A stretch of 64,000 nucleotides of DNA from Misgurnus anguillicaudatus (Eukaryota; Chordata; Actinopteri; Cypriniformes; Cobitidae). The stretch's first letter is position 1. The number at the start of each line of letters is the position of its first letter. The stretch spans positions 6,639,501-6,703,500 of the forward strand of contig NC_073358.2 in NCBI RefSeq assembly GCF_027580225.2, in the 5' to 3' direction. Shown in pieces: positions 33,084 through 43,504 of the stretch. Under the pieces are notes generated by a model that saw nothing but the letters and a program-made list of their open reading frames with translations, did no database searches and was not told the DNA's origin. A program made the translations under genes and the position numbers.

Positions 33084-33532
33084 CTCTTTCCCGGCCAGCG
33101 TTTTTAAAAAAAGTTTTTCATGATTTTCACACAAGTTTAATGCCTTCCAGAAAATGTTTTCTTTAAATCTATAAACAAACAATATATCAAATGAAAAAAC
33201 AGACCCTCTGCTTTAAAAAAAAAAGTTTCATCCTACCTTCATTAGTTCTCTTTTTATCACCTCTCAAATATGGATAGGTTTCTTCAAAAATACCCAATTT
33301 TTGTGAATGACTTTTGCTAGAGATCAAATGCAGAGCGATCTTTAAAACATACACAGAGTTCTTTCTCTTTCACGTGAGGCGCTACTTTCGGGTTGTATAA
33401 GTTGCGAAAGTAAGTTGCGGCACCTGGTGAATAATAGTGGTATTAGCGGAAAGACAGAAATTCTCGTCATTGGCAGGGAAGTCTTTTCTCTTAATTGACG
33501 AGTTATCTCGTCAATTGCGGTGAAAGGGTTAA
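33080..33532 (-). mobile_element. Family C element, copy 2 (reverse), full length
   Basis: TTAACTCTTTCCCGGCCAGC at the left and GCGGTGAAAGGGTTAA at the right, with TTAA at 33080-33083 and 33529-33532. The palindrome TTGACGAGTTATCTCGTCAA is at 33495-33514, the reverse side relative to copy 1. At 453 bp this is the most intact copy. Confidence 0.9.
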
Positions 33533-33668
33533 GTGTTTTTTTGGTAGATCCAAAACATGTAAATGTGTTTTTATTTGATTGGTGCTTTTTTGAAACCCAA
33601 AAATCAATGTACTTTCTTACTTATACTCACATATGACATTCACAATATAATGTGAAACTACAGTCTGA

Positions 33669-33988
33669 TGGTACATTTACACGGGGCGTAATATACTTTT
33701 CATTTACTTTTAATGGGTGATGTCATGCGTTGCCGAACTGAATTGTGGATCCGCCAACGTTGCGTCACTGACTTGCTCGTGGCAGAAGTTGAAAATGGCT
33801 TAACTTTTCAAGCGCCAACGCATGCGTCAGACAATCAGATCGCCTTATGCAAATAACCTAGTGCGAGTCATCCAATTGCGTTTATGCAAGACCGGAGCAT
33901 GTATGCAGCCACTGTGATTGGCTGTTGGCCACGCTTCAGACAAGCCTTCCGTCAAGCGTTAATGCTTTCGCCCCGTGTGAATGTACCG
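33669..33988. mobile_element. Harbinger-like MITE, 320 bp
   Basis: Ends TGGTACATTTACACGGGGCG and, inverted, CGGTACATTCACACGGGGCG (18 of 20 equal), flanked by TGA on both sides (33666-33668, 33989-33991). CpG-rich interior, and TTTACAC termini like those at 19647, 46550 and 52931. Non-coding. Confidence 0.78.
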
Positions 33989-34115
33989 TGACCTTCTGAT
34001 GAGTTAAGCATCACAACAAGATTTCTAATAACCCTACAATAAAAAAATGCTGGGTTTTTTCAACCCATCGTTGGGTCAAATATGGACAAACCTGACTGTT
34101 GGGTTATAAATAAAT

Positions 34116-35271
34116 TAGTGCTGGGCAAAGATTAATCGCGATTAATCGCATACAAAACAGAAGTATTTTTCAGCATAATATATGTGTGTGTGCTGTGTGT
34201 AATTAGTATGTGTATATATAAATACACACACATTAATCTATGTATTTAAGAAACATTTACATTTGTGTATATATATTTATTTATATTTTTATATATTCTA
34301 TATTATATATATATATTAAAGCTCACGTAACACACGCTGTTTCTGCATTTCTGATGTTAATCTGGAGTACCTATAGAGTAGTATTACATCCTTTTTTTAT
34401 CTCCGAAGAGTCTTTAGTTTAATCAGATTTATAAAAGAAAGATTAGCTTTACCGAATCTTTCCGATAACGTACGAAAAAATGAAGAAGGAGGAGTTATAC
34501 CGCGGGAGAAGTGAGTACGAGTCATGCAACACTATACAACACTGTTTTAACTTATGATTCTCTATATGTTCGTGTCATTTATATAATATGCACGCGCCTA
34601 TTTTCAACATAAGACAGAACTCTTACTTACCGCATGCAACTCGTCATGACCCGGTTGGGAAAATCCAGCACATCAAACACACACGCAAAACTCCGCTGCT
34701 ACCCCGGATAATAAACTATATCCATTGTTTCCATAAGGCTGAATTTTTTCTCCTTACATCCAAAAACACACTTCTTCTTTCGTGCCATTGTTGAGTTTTT
34801 AATTAAACAAAGCTGTGTCGGGTGATAAGATGTTTGCAAGTTCTAGCGTCTCCCGCTGATTGACGGGTGGGCGGGGTTTTCTGGGGGAAGTGATACGTAT
34901 AGAAAACCCCTGAAACGTCAGCTGGACCTGTAATCGAAAAAAACTTTCCGAAACTTGTACGAACCCTGGCGAAGTGCATTCGGCACAGAAAAACTCTGTA
35001 ACACGCCCAACTGCTTTTTTGACACTTTGCTTACGTTTAGCATGAGGAAACAACTCTATAACTGTGTTAAAAAGTCAGAATGCTTGAAATACCATTGAAC
35101 CCCCCCCCCTTTAAAAATTATATATAAATAAAAATGTTCAGAAATTTATATATGCATGCGCGTATGTTTAAATACACATAATAATTACACACAGCACTCA
35201 CACATATATTATGCAAAAATTTACTTTTATTTTGTATGCAATTTATCACGATTAATCTTTGCCCAGCACTA
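34116..35271. mobile_element. hAT-like element, TAGTGCTGGGCAAAG type, with nested TTAA element
   Basis: Ends TAGTGCTGGGCAAAGATTAA and TTAATCTTTGCCCAGCACTA, with AAATAAAT (34108-34115) and GAATAAAT (35272-35279), 7 of 8. Without the insert at 34316-35114 it is about 360 bp, the same size and family as 56337-56693. Interior TG/TA-rich. Confidence 0.9.
34316..35114. mobile_element. TTAA element nested in a hAT, 799 bp
   Basis: TTAAAGCTCACGTAACACAC at the left and a C9 run followed by TTTAA at the right. The right 190 bp (CGAAACTTGTACGAACCCTG, TTCGGCACAGAAA, CCAACTGCTTTTTTGACACT) match 52826-53270, which shows that it is a repeat family. Terminal inversion beyond TTAAAG is weak. No coding motif recognised. 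Confidence 0.7.
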
Positions 35272-35790
35272 GAATAAATCTATGCTGGGTTATTTCAACC
35301 CAAATGCTGGGATGTTTCTACCAGTCGAGTCTGAGTCAAGACTAAGACCAGAGATTGAGTTTCAAGTTCGAGTCAAGACCAAGTCTGAGTATTTGGACTT
35401 GGTCTTGATCCTGACTCGAATTGGACTCATCTACACTACTGGTTTCAACCTATGGTTGGGTACTAACAACCCAGCATAGGGTTATTTATAACCCAACAGT
35501 TGTGTTTGTCCATATTTGACCCAACGATGGGTTAAAACAACCCAACATTTTTTAGATTGTAGATGTATTTTCAGCCCAGCATTGGTTCAAAAAGGGACAA
35601 TCCCAGCAGTTTGGTTAAAATTACCCAGAAAATATTTACATTTGACCCAACATTGGGTTAAAACAACCCAGCATTTTGAGTAAAAAAAACCCAGCATAGG
35701 TTAAATTACAACGCATTGGGTTGGGTTCATCCCTTTTTGACCCAATGCAGGGTTGAAAATAACCCATCATTTTTTTAGTTAAAGGAAAAT

Positions 35791-36180
35791 TGTAAGTTTT
35801 TGGTCTTTTCTCACATTTTTCTTAGCATCAGGCTTATAATTTACTAGACGACTAATGTAGATAAACAGGATATTGCCTACGCTGAACAAATAGATCAGAT
35901 TTCTTTATAAATTACATTAAATTGATGACAGTCAATTAGGAAGATTGTGTAAAAAAAACTATGGAGTTTATGTGCATTGTGACCAAAGCCTTAGAAAATC
36001 TTTAGATCGGATCTCTTCTTCAACGTAATGTTAGTTCATAGATTTTTTTACTAATTTTCACAAGTTCAACAACATAGAAAGCAACATCACGTATATTATT
36101 CACAAACAGTGATAAAAGGTTTTCATGATGAGAAGTACTTAGGGTAAGGGTTTGACCAAATTTGTACTCATACAAGCAAA
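35791..36180. other. No feature seen
   Basis: AT-rich anonymous DNA upstream of the GA-rich candidate 5' UTR. No repeat terminus recognised. Confidence 0.5.
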
Positions 36181-36199
36181 ACTGAATAAAGAAAGAAGA

Positions 36200-36601
36200 T
36201 AAGATTTAATGAATGAGTTGAAAAGAGAGCGAGAGAGAGAGGATAAAAGAGAACAGGAGAGAAGCAGCGGACTAAAGAAAAGGCGTTTGAGTGAGTAAGC
36301 GAGCGAGCGAGAGAGAGAAATAGAGAGAGGGGAGGAGTGCCTTCCCATTTCCTTAGCAACCGTTGGCAGCGAGCGGCTCCAGTCTGTTGTCTTACATGTG
36401 AGTCGGTGTCTCTTACGTGTGGATCTCTCCTTACCAGCACACAACGCTTCTGTTATTCAAACTCAATTATGTCCATCATCCATAAACACTGTTAAAGAAA
36501 TTAGAGCGGGCGTGCGAGCGAAGGAAAGAAACGGAGAGAGAGGAAAGAGTGAGAAAGTGTTCGGAAGATACGCAGCACTGGAGGAGACGGCAGGCGGGGG
36601 G
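36200..36601 (+). promoter_or_regulatory. Candidate promoter/5' UTR: GA- and CpG-rich
   Basis: Against the AT-rich surroundings this stretch has GAGAGA runs, repeated GCGAGCGAGCGAG, several CpG and a CCTTAGCAACCGTTGGCAGC motif (a GTTGCYAxGGNAAC-like RFX/X-box half site). No TATA box at a suitable place. It leads directly into the candidate start codon at 36602. Composition is the main evidence; the transcription start cannot be placed. Confidence 0.35.
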
Positions 36602-36662
36602 ATGGAGCACCTGAGCGCTCGCGAGCTGCCCAGGCTCTCCTGGATAAATACACTTTACAGCA
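36602..36662 (+). CDS. Candidate first coding exon, gene not recognised
   Basis: An ATG in good context (GGGGGATGG, G at +4) starts MEHLSARELPRLSWINTLYS and reaches a splice donor at 36663 (GTACGT). The 61-bp exon ends after the first base of a codon. It follows a GA/CpG-rich leader, as many vertebrate first exons do, and the residues look like an alternative N-terminus. The upstream frame is open too, so a longer protein is possible. A pyrimidine-rich tract ending in CAG at 37105 could be the next acceptor, but no convincing exon follows it. I do not recognise the protein and cannot connect it to the exon at 42101. Confidence 0.4.
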
Positions 36663-38032
36663 GTACGTAAACACTGTTTATTTCCTATCCATCTCACCTG
36701 TGTTTTTGGACATAGAGTTGCGAATTGCGTTATGTGTTTTGAGTTGCTATCTTCGGGTTTTATAATGTGCGTTTGTTCGCTCACGAATCAGTTAGGGTGC
36801 AATGAAGGGATTTTTGGCACTGTACCATCAAACAATATAATTGTATATATTTATATGATATATATTTAAGTACCGTTGTATTAACATGGCCAGTACTGTA
36901 TTATGATACCACTGCAGAATGTTTATTGTAAATAAAAAGTAATATAAAGTAAGTTAACCCTTCATTTTCATTCTTATCACACTTACGGATCTCTTCTCTG
37001 TTCTTTATTTTTACTTCTTTCATCTGTATTCCTCTTTGTCCCTTTATTATTCCTCCATTCATCCTCTCATTCCTCTCTTTGCTTCCCTATCTTCCCTCTC
37101 CCCAGTCATCACTCCCCAAGTACCATTCCCCCAAGTACTCGTATGTAAATGTATCTCATCTTCACGGTGAACTGGGATTATGCATCGCACTCCGTCAGAC
37201 CCAAAGCGCACGCTGTTCTCATAAATATTCAGGTGTTATGTTGACTGTTTACTGACAGCTGGTCGGTTTTTCCCCGGGTGGATGTCATGTGGACGGAAGT
37301 GGTCAGCGTTGGTTTGTGGGTAATGTTAGGCTGAAGAGATGCACTTGTTGTGGTTGTTTTGTCTGCCATTCGTGTGCTCCAACTGAAAGGTTGAGTTACA
37401 TAAAGGGCTTTCAGAGAACGTTAAATGGCAAAGGTTGGCACAAATCACTCTGAAGGGGATGGGGGTAATGGAGCGAGAGAGAGTGAAAGAAAGAGCGAGC
37501 TTATTTCATTCAGCAGGACGAATCCATTGAGGAGTTAACCAGAAAAGCACTAATCCACACCCCCCATAATTTCACACTGAATTATATGAGATTTGTGTGT
37601 GTTTGTGCATGTGTGACGGTGTTTTTGTGTGTGTGTGTGTGTGTGTGCGCGCACGCTTATGATAATGTTTGCAAACGGTGATTCGGGAAAAGGGGGTGGT
37701 TGCCCCAAAAGATTATTAGTTTCACCCCTCTTCTTTCTATGTTTACACCAGGGAAATACTCGTATAGTCATGTACTCTAACTGTAGGGAGGAGGATTCCC
37801 CAGAATCCCCAATATAATGTTACAGGGCTGTTTATTTATTTTTTATTATGTAAAATACGATTTTCACACTTTTTGGCATATTTAGCCTTATATTTTCATC
37901 GTTTAAATAAATAAATACATTCATTTAAAATTCATGTTTCTCTTGTAATATTTAGCTTTTTGTAAATTTTTTTGTTAAATCCACTATTTGCATTTTTATA
38001 AAATATATTTTTTGATTTAATTTAGGGTTGCA
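36663..38032. other. Possible intron; GT microsatellite
   Basis: Contains a long pyrimidine-rich tract (36985-37104) and (GT)n at 37627-37650 followed by GCGCGCACGC. No further coding-like stretch. Confidence 0.45.
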
Positions 38033-38187
38033 TAACGATTAATCGCGATTAATCTATTGCAGAATAAAGGTTTTTGTTTATGTCATATATATGTGTTTGT
38101 ACTGCGTATATTAACTTTGTATTAAATGAATACACACACATGCATGTATATATTTAAGAAATGTTAACAGGTGTATATACATATATA

Positions 38188-38938
38188 TAGTGTTGGGAAA
38201 GTTACTTTTAAAAGTAATGCATTACAATATTAAGTTACTCCCAAAAAAGTAACTAATTGCGTTACTTAGTTACTTTTCATGGAAAGTAACATTACTTTTT
38301 TGTTATTTTTGCGTTACTTTTTTTGGCTGAGGCTTGATCCCTTTCAGGCCTTGCATGTGTTTTTTATAACTGTAAATGAGTGCTGCCATGTGACTACATT
38401 TAGTTTAATTCAGTACATAATTTTTTTAAACTGTTAAGCGTCGCCGTGCCGAATACGGGACACCTAAGTTTGCATTAATATTGTTGATGTAAATTTTAAT
38501 TCATCACTACAAACTATATATCGTTGAAAAGGTGTAAGCCTCCAGAATAGACATTTCAACAGTGTTTTATAACATAAATTATGTAGGGAGAGTAATTGAT
38601 TCATTTATGAAGAGAGTGTGCCTCAAAAAATTTATTTTCTGCTAAATGTCACTGTCCCACCAGTAGGACGACTACGTTTACTTCAATGTTTGCATATGAA
38701 TTCTTATCTAATCATGACAAACTGTATATTGTTTGAAAGCTCCAAGAGTGTAGATTTAACTCAGTAGGGTGGGGTGACGCTTAAAAGGTTAAATTGAATG
38801 AATTAAACTAAAAAAGTAACTTGCATTACTTTTTTTAAAAAAGTAACTCAAATATTAATGTGTAAAAAAATTATGTGCATTAAGAAGTAATGCAGTACTT
38901 TACTCATTACTTTAGAAGAAGTAATATTATTACGTATG
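38188..38938. mobile_element. hAT-like TAGTGTTGGGAAAG element, middle of the nest
   Basis: Starts TAGTGTTGGGAAAGTTACTT and shows inverted GTAACT/AGTTAC and AAAGTAATGCATTAC motifs towards both sides. The right terminus is degraded, so 38938 is approximate. Confidence 0.6.
38434..38784. mobile_element. TTAA element, innermost, 351 bp
   Basis: Ends TTAAGCGTCGCC and GGGGTGACGCTTAA are inverted, with TTAA at 38434-38437 and 38781-38784. The interior has partial self-similarity (ACAAACTATATATCG and ACAAACTGTATATTG), suggesting an internal duplication. Non-coding. Confidence 0.68.
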
Positions 38939-39055
38939 CATGTGTGCATATTTAAATATACATAATTATTATTCACAGTTCACACAAATATATGATGTAA
39001 ACAAAAACCTTTATTCTGCAATAGATTAATCGCGATTAATCGTTATGTAACCCTA

Positions 39056-40391
39056 ATTTTATTTTATTTTATGAAATATTTTATTAATATTGTTTGATTT
39101 CTATGTTTTACTTTACTAATTTACACAGTTTTGTTAATTTATTTATCTTGCACTGCTTTTGCAAAACGTGCAGTTTTTGTGTTTGTTAAATTAAAAAGCA
39201 AAGAGAAAGAGACAGAAAAATGAGAGATGGACAGAAAGACTTAGACTTTTAGAAACTCATTTAATTTTAACCATTTTTCAAAACCTTACAAAACTAATAT
39301 ACAAAAAATAAATAATAATTTAACAAAAATCTAAAAACATTTACAAATTAATCAATGATCCCTATAAAAAAATCTTACATTATCAATTGTTTATAATATG
39401 CATATTCAATAGCTACCCACCCTACATTCGACTAACGGAAAGAGACAGAGAGAGACATAAAAAGAGAGAAAGATTAAGAGAAGAACAGAGCAAACAAGAA
39501 CAAGGAGATATTTAAGACCTGACATTTAGATATTTTAGTGCCAAATTATCTCAGAAAAGTGCAAAATGTTATAGCAAGAAATGCATTTTTACTGGTTTTG
39601 ATGACCCAATCAGTAAAGAGACCCTTTTAAAAAACGCCCCTAAATAAAATCTCTATACACAATGGTGCTGTCTCTATCAATCATAATGAGATCCATCATA
39701 AATTATCTCCAAACTCATTACCATAACACGACTCATTAGCTGCTGTTGTAACAATAACAGCGTCTGGACCGCCTTTGGCAGATGCTGTTAACCTGCTTTT
39801 GTTGTGTGTTAAGGTACAGCCTCATTAACAAACAAATGTAAAGCCATTCAATAATTGATGGATGTTATTAAACATTAAAAGGCCTTCTTGTTTAATAAAG
39901 GATGTATGTTTGAAATAGATCCACAGAGGATAATATCAGTGTTATTGAGAGTATATTAACAGCAGGTATATTTTATGTTTTCATAACATGCCAATGGGGA
40001 ATTCATGTTGGATTTGTTCATTTTCTTTCCTACGACCGTAGAAAAGTGGGTTAGGGATTGCTCTCCGTAGCTCTGTCATTATCAGTTTGGGTTCGGGTTA
40101 AGGTTAGTCCTGTTTTTGAAACGTAAAAGAATTTATTGTGGTTATTGAAGCTTTATATATATATAGACATTTTTATGTTGTTACTGCTGAAACCGTCTAT
40201 AGTCAGATTATGCATGTGCTTATCTCCACACCATTTCCTCAATCATTGGCATAATCTCTATGATCTGCTTCTGTTTCTACTTTCTATGCTAATCTTATGG
40301 TTTCCTGTGTTCAGAACGGTTATAAATACATGTAGGGTGCTAGGTGATGCTCGAGTTGAAGTCCAGCAGCCGTGGTCAAACTCCGTTAAAC
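39056..40391. other. No gene seen
   Basis: AT-rich with two GA-rich patches (39190-39240, 39430-39490). No repeat termini or exon with support. Confidence 0.5.
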
Positions 40392-40399
40392 TTCATCAT

Positions 40400-40555
40400 C
40401 AGGGGTGTCCGACTGGGGGTAAAACCAGTACTGATTACAAGGGCCCCAAAGGAAGAGAGGGCCCTTGAAAAGTCTGGACTATATTATGGGGTGGGGCATG
40501 GGGGCCCATCAGGACTGCCTATGCATAGGGCCCAAGATCCTATGCAACGCCCCTG
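40400..40555. mobile_element. hAT-like MITE, 156 bp, perfect target duplication
   Basis: Ends CAGGGGTGTCCGACT and ATGCAACGCCCCTG, with TTCATCAT at 40392-40399 and 40556-40563. GC-rich interior with GGGCCC motifs. The smallest complete hAT-type element in the window. Confidence 0.92.
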
Positions 40556-40853
40556 TTCATCATGCTGGTGAAACATCTCATGTGAGATTTTTCTCTCACC
40601 TCCAAGTTTTCTTTTTCATGTCACTTCATGGTGTTGCTACTAGGTGGTTGCAATGGTGTTGATAAAACTACTTGGTTTTGCAAGTAGGCCATATTCAACC
40701 TACTATTTTAAGTTTTGACTTGTGATAAGTTTACATAACATATAAAATCAGTATATTATGCAAGAAACATCTCATGGATGCACTAGGACGCATCTTCAGT
40801 GACGTATCCTGGGATCAAGCTATGTTACACTTACAGTATAACACACCTTTTTT

Positions 40854-41778
40854 TTAAAGGGACACTCCTCTTTTTTTAAAATATGAAAAGTTTTGTTGCA
40901 AAACGAGATAACTCCTTTAATTTTTCAAAAATCTCGATTTTTGGTAGCGCATTCCAACTAATATCAATTCAACTGCAGTTTTGACAAAAATGTTAAAAAC
41001 GGAGTTATCTTGTTTTGCAACGAAACTCTTCATATGCTTTTCCAGCTCCCCTAGAGTTAAACATTTAATTTTTTTACGGTTTTGGAATCCATTCAGCTGA
41101 TCTCCGGGTCCGGCGGTACCACTTTTAGCATAGCTTAGCATAATCCATTGAATCTCATTAGACCATTAGCATTGCTCTAAAAAAAAAAACCAAGGAGTTT
41201 CCATATTTTTCCTATTTAAAACTTGACTCCTCTGTAGCCACACCGTGCACTAAGACAGACAGAAAATTAAAAGTCACGATTTTCTAGGCCGATATGGCTA
41301 CTCTCATCTTGCCGTAATAATCTAGCACTTTGCTGCCGTAACATGGCTGCAGCAGGTGCAATGATATTACGCACTACCGAAAATTTCCCCTTGGTAACTT
41401 TTAATAGCAGAGGACTATTTTCGGCCACTGCGTAATATCATTGCATTACGGCAACAAAATCTTTGATTATTACGCCGGAATGAGAATATAGTTCCTAGCC
41501 ATATCGGCCTAGAAAATTTTTCGTCAATCTTAGTACAAGATGTAACTACAGAAGAGTCAAGTTTTAAATAGGAAAAATATCCAAACTCTTTGGTTATTTT
41601 TTAGTGCGATGCTAATGGTCTAATCAGATTCAATGCATTGTGCTAAGCTATGCTAAAAGTGGTACCGCCAGACCCAGAGATCAGCTAAATGGATTCCCAA
41701 ACTGTAAAAATCAAATGTTTAACTCTATGGGAGCTGGAAAATTTGCATATTTTCAAAAAAAGTGGACTGTCTCTTTAA
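40854..41778. mobile_element. Long-arm TTAA foldback, 925 bp, with insert in one arm
   Basis: TTAAAGGGACACTCC at the left and GGACTGTCTCTTTAA at the right, TTAA at both edges. The arms are about 390 bp each (for example AGTGGTACCGCCAGACC against GGTCCGGCGGTACCACT) and meet near 41390. The left arm contains the MITE 40885-41031; the right arm lacks it. Mirror-image ORFs on both strands (MLSYAKSGTA...) are the arms read twice. Non-coding. Confidence 0.92.
40885..41031. mobile_element. 147-bp MITE with AT duplication
   Basis: Ends GAAAAGTTTTGTTGCAAAAC and, inverted, GAAGAGTTTCGTTGCAAAAC; AT at 40883-40884 and 41032-41033. The empty site is visible in the opposite arm of the host foldback near 41745. 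The termini are related to the 1-kb element at 132-1136. Confidence 0.93.
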
Positions 41779-42100
41779 AGCAAGTAACAAATGTCTTAGG
41801 ATATTCAATGAAGATGTTTAAAAAAGGCGTGTTATTAGTTTATACAATGCTTTTCTTAGCGATAACTGTTCAAGGATAAACTAATGTCGAAGTTTACAGC
41901 AAACATTGCACATTTTTACAAATAAAAGATCAAGAAATCATCCTTTATTTCAAAGATCTTGATCATCTTATGTCAGTACAATCTTTTAAATGAGCGTTGT
42001 AATCCCCATTGTGTTTTAAAAGCACACAGCAAAATCTAACAGAGCTGCTCTTGCATAACTGACCTCAGAGCTGCAGGACATTTATGGACTTTTATTGCAG

Positions 42101-42279
42101 CAAACCGGCTTACGTGAAAGTGCACGTACCGCCTCGGTGGCATTTACCAAAGCTGCTACCAAGCAAGAGTACAAGTGCAGTACTAAAGCTGGATGTCAAG
42201 TGTCTGGAGGACGCACAGAGCCTCTGTAGAGACGCAGTGATTCTGCTGACTGAAGAGGCTCCTGACAGTGATTTGAGAG
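42101..42279 (+). CDS. Candidate internal coding exon, gene not recognised
   Basis: An acceptor (ACTTTTATTGCAG) precedes 42101 and a donor (GAG|GTATGC) follows 42279. The exon holds 59 whole codons without a stop, starting KPAYVKVHVPPRWHLPKLLP and ending EAPDSDLR, with one spare base at each end (enters at codon position 3, leaves after position 1). Third positions are G/C-rich and codons are ordinary, unlike the AT-rich flanks, and no repeat family in the window resembles it. The mix of charged and aliphatic residues suggests a helical segment of a soluble protein. I do not recognise the family. If real, its neighbours lie outside the window or are hidden in the repeats. Confidence 0.5.
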
Positions 42280-42703
42280 GTATGCTGAGGTCAGGGGTCC
42301 ACTTATGCAATAAGCCACAGGAGGCTGTGTGTGTTTTACAGTGGTTATAGATGTCTATAAGTGCAGCTTATTACTTTTGATCAAATGCAATTGCGATGTT
42401 TTAAAAGGTTTCATAAATATTTGCTTTTATTACTCATATTAATTATAATGGATACTGTAGCATACGTACATAAAGTGACCCTATCTGTGAGATTCAGGCT
42501 AAAGTCTCATGATCTAATTATGAGTTTCAGACCATCAAAGTTAAGCTTTAATTTCAATCTTTGGCATGGTATATTGTGAGCCACAAACACGATTGTTTCT
42601 TCCTCCTTATGTAAACTTGACCGCTGGAAAACAGACCAATCTCTACATAACACTGACTGTGACGTTACAGTCGAGATGTACGGCCCCAACATTAAATTAC
42701 ACG
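42280..42703. other. Possible intron, no feature
   Basis: Anonymous sequence following the candidate splice donor; the open frame stops at 42350. No repeat terminus seen. Confidence 0.45.
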
Positions 42704-43434
42704 TTAAAGGAATAGTCTACTCATTTTCAATATTGGGGTATGTTATTGCCTTGACTGGGAATTGTTGATGCATCCCTCTGTCATCTGTGTGCGTGCACGT
42801 GGGCGCTGGAGCGCGCTGCGACGCTTCGATGGCATTTGGCTTAGCCCCATTCATTCAATGGTACCATTTAGAGATAAAGTAAGAAGTGACCAAACACATC
42901 AACGTTTTTCCTATTTAAGACGAGTAGTTATACGAGCAAGTTTGGTGGTACAAAATAAAACATAGCGCTTTTCTAAGCGGATTTAAAGGAGGAACTGTAT
43001 TTTGTGGCGTGGTAGCGCTTTTGAGAGTACTTCGACTCGCCTGAAAAGTCCGCTCCCTTTCTCCCTCTCATAATGGGAGAGGGAGGGTGTTACTGCGGCG
43101 AGTCGAGGTACTCCCAAAAGTGCTACCACGCCACAAAATACAGTTCCTCTTTCAAATCCGCTCAGAAAAGCGCTGCGTTTTGTTTTGTGCCACCAAACTT
43201 GCTCGTATAACTACTCGTCTTAAATAGGAAAAACGTTGATGTGTTTGGTCACTTCTAACTTCATCTCTAAATGGTACCATTGAATGAATGGGGCTAAGCT
43301 AAATGCTATCGAAGCGTCGCAGCGCGCTCCAGCGCTTACGTGCACGCACACAGATGATAGAGGGATGTATCAACAATTCTTAGGTAAGGTAGTAACATAT
43401 TTTAATATTGAAAATGAGTAGACTATTCCTTTAA
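42704..43434. mobile_element. Long-arm TTAA foldback, 731 bp
   Basis: TTAAAGGAATAGTCTACTC and GAGTAGACTATTCCTTTAA at the edges; the arms of about 350 bp match throughout (GGCTTAGCCCCATTCATTC with its complement, GTGGCGTGGTAGCGCTTTT with its complement) and meet near 43070 at CTCTCATAATGGGAGAG. The whole element is one giant palindrome with over 85 percent arm identity by eye. CpG-rich in places. No ORF of its own. Confidence 0.95.
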
Positions 43435-43504
43435 ATGAAGTACAGTGCTAAAAACAATGTGTGACTGCTGAGTTAGCGCTATATGCTAGTTAATGCTATA
43501 TGCT

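Larger units (their letters stand above)
34047..35790. repeat. Array of TGGGTT/AACCCA inverted motifs, split by a hAT
   Basis: Short inverted units such as TTGGGTTAAAACAACCCAAC and AACCCATCGTTGGGTCAAAT recur about ten times in 34047-34110 and 35280-35780. The two blocks were one until the hAT at 34116-35271 was inserted. Inside the right block, 35322-35440 is a different small repeat of GAGTCAAGAC-type motifs in inverted order. Many short hairpins can form. Non-coding. Confidence 0.8.
38033..39055. mobile_element. hAT-like element, ATTAATCG type, outermost of three
   Basis: Ends TAGGGTTGCATAACGATTAA and TTAATCGTTATGTAACCCTA, with ATTTAATT (38025-38032) and ATTTTATT (39056-39063), 7 of 8. The core repeats (TGTAAACAAAAACCTTTATT) match 20624-20834 and 56700-56865. 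It holds 38188-38938, which holds 38434-38784. Confidence 0.87.

Noticed and set aside
31190..33514. Conserved hairpins taken as transcription terminators or CRISPR-like repeats
   Set aside because: They sit at the ends of full repeat copies with TTAA edges, in vertebrate DNA, with no regular spacing.
37106..37140. A second coding exon after the pyrimidine tract
   Set aside because: The only donors (GTATGT at 37141, weak GTACTC at 37134) give a very short exon, and none fits the phase of 42101 convincingly.
40917..41879. Similar ORFs MLSYAKSGTA... on minus (40917-41141) and plus (41640-41879) strands
   Set aside because: Again the two arms of one foldback read from both sides.
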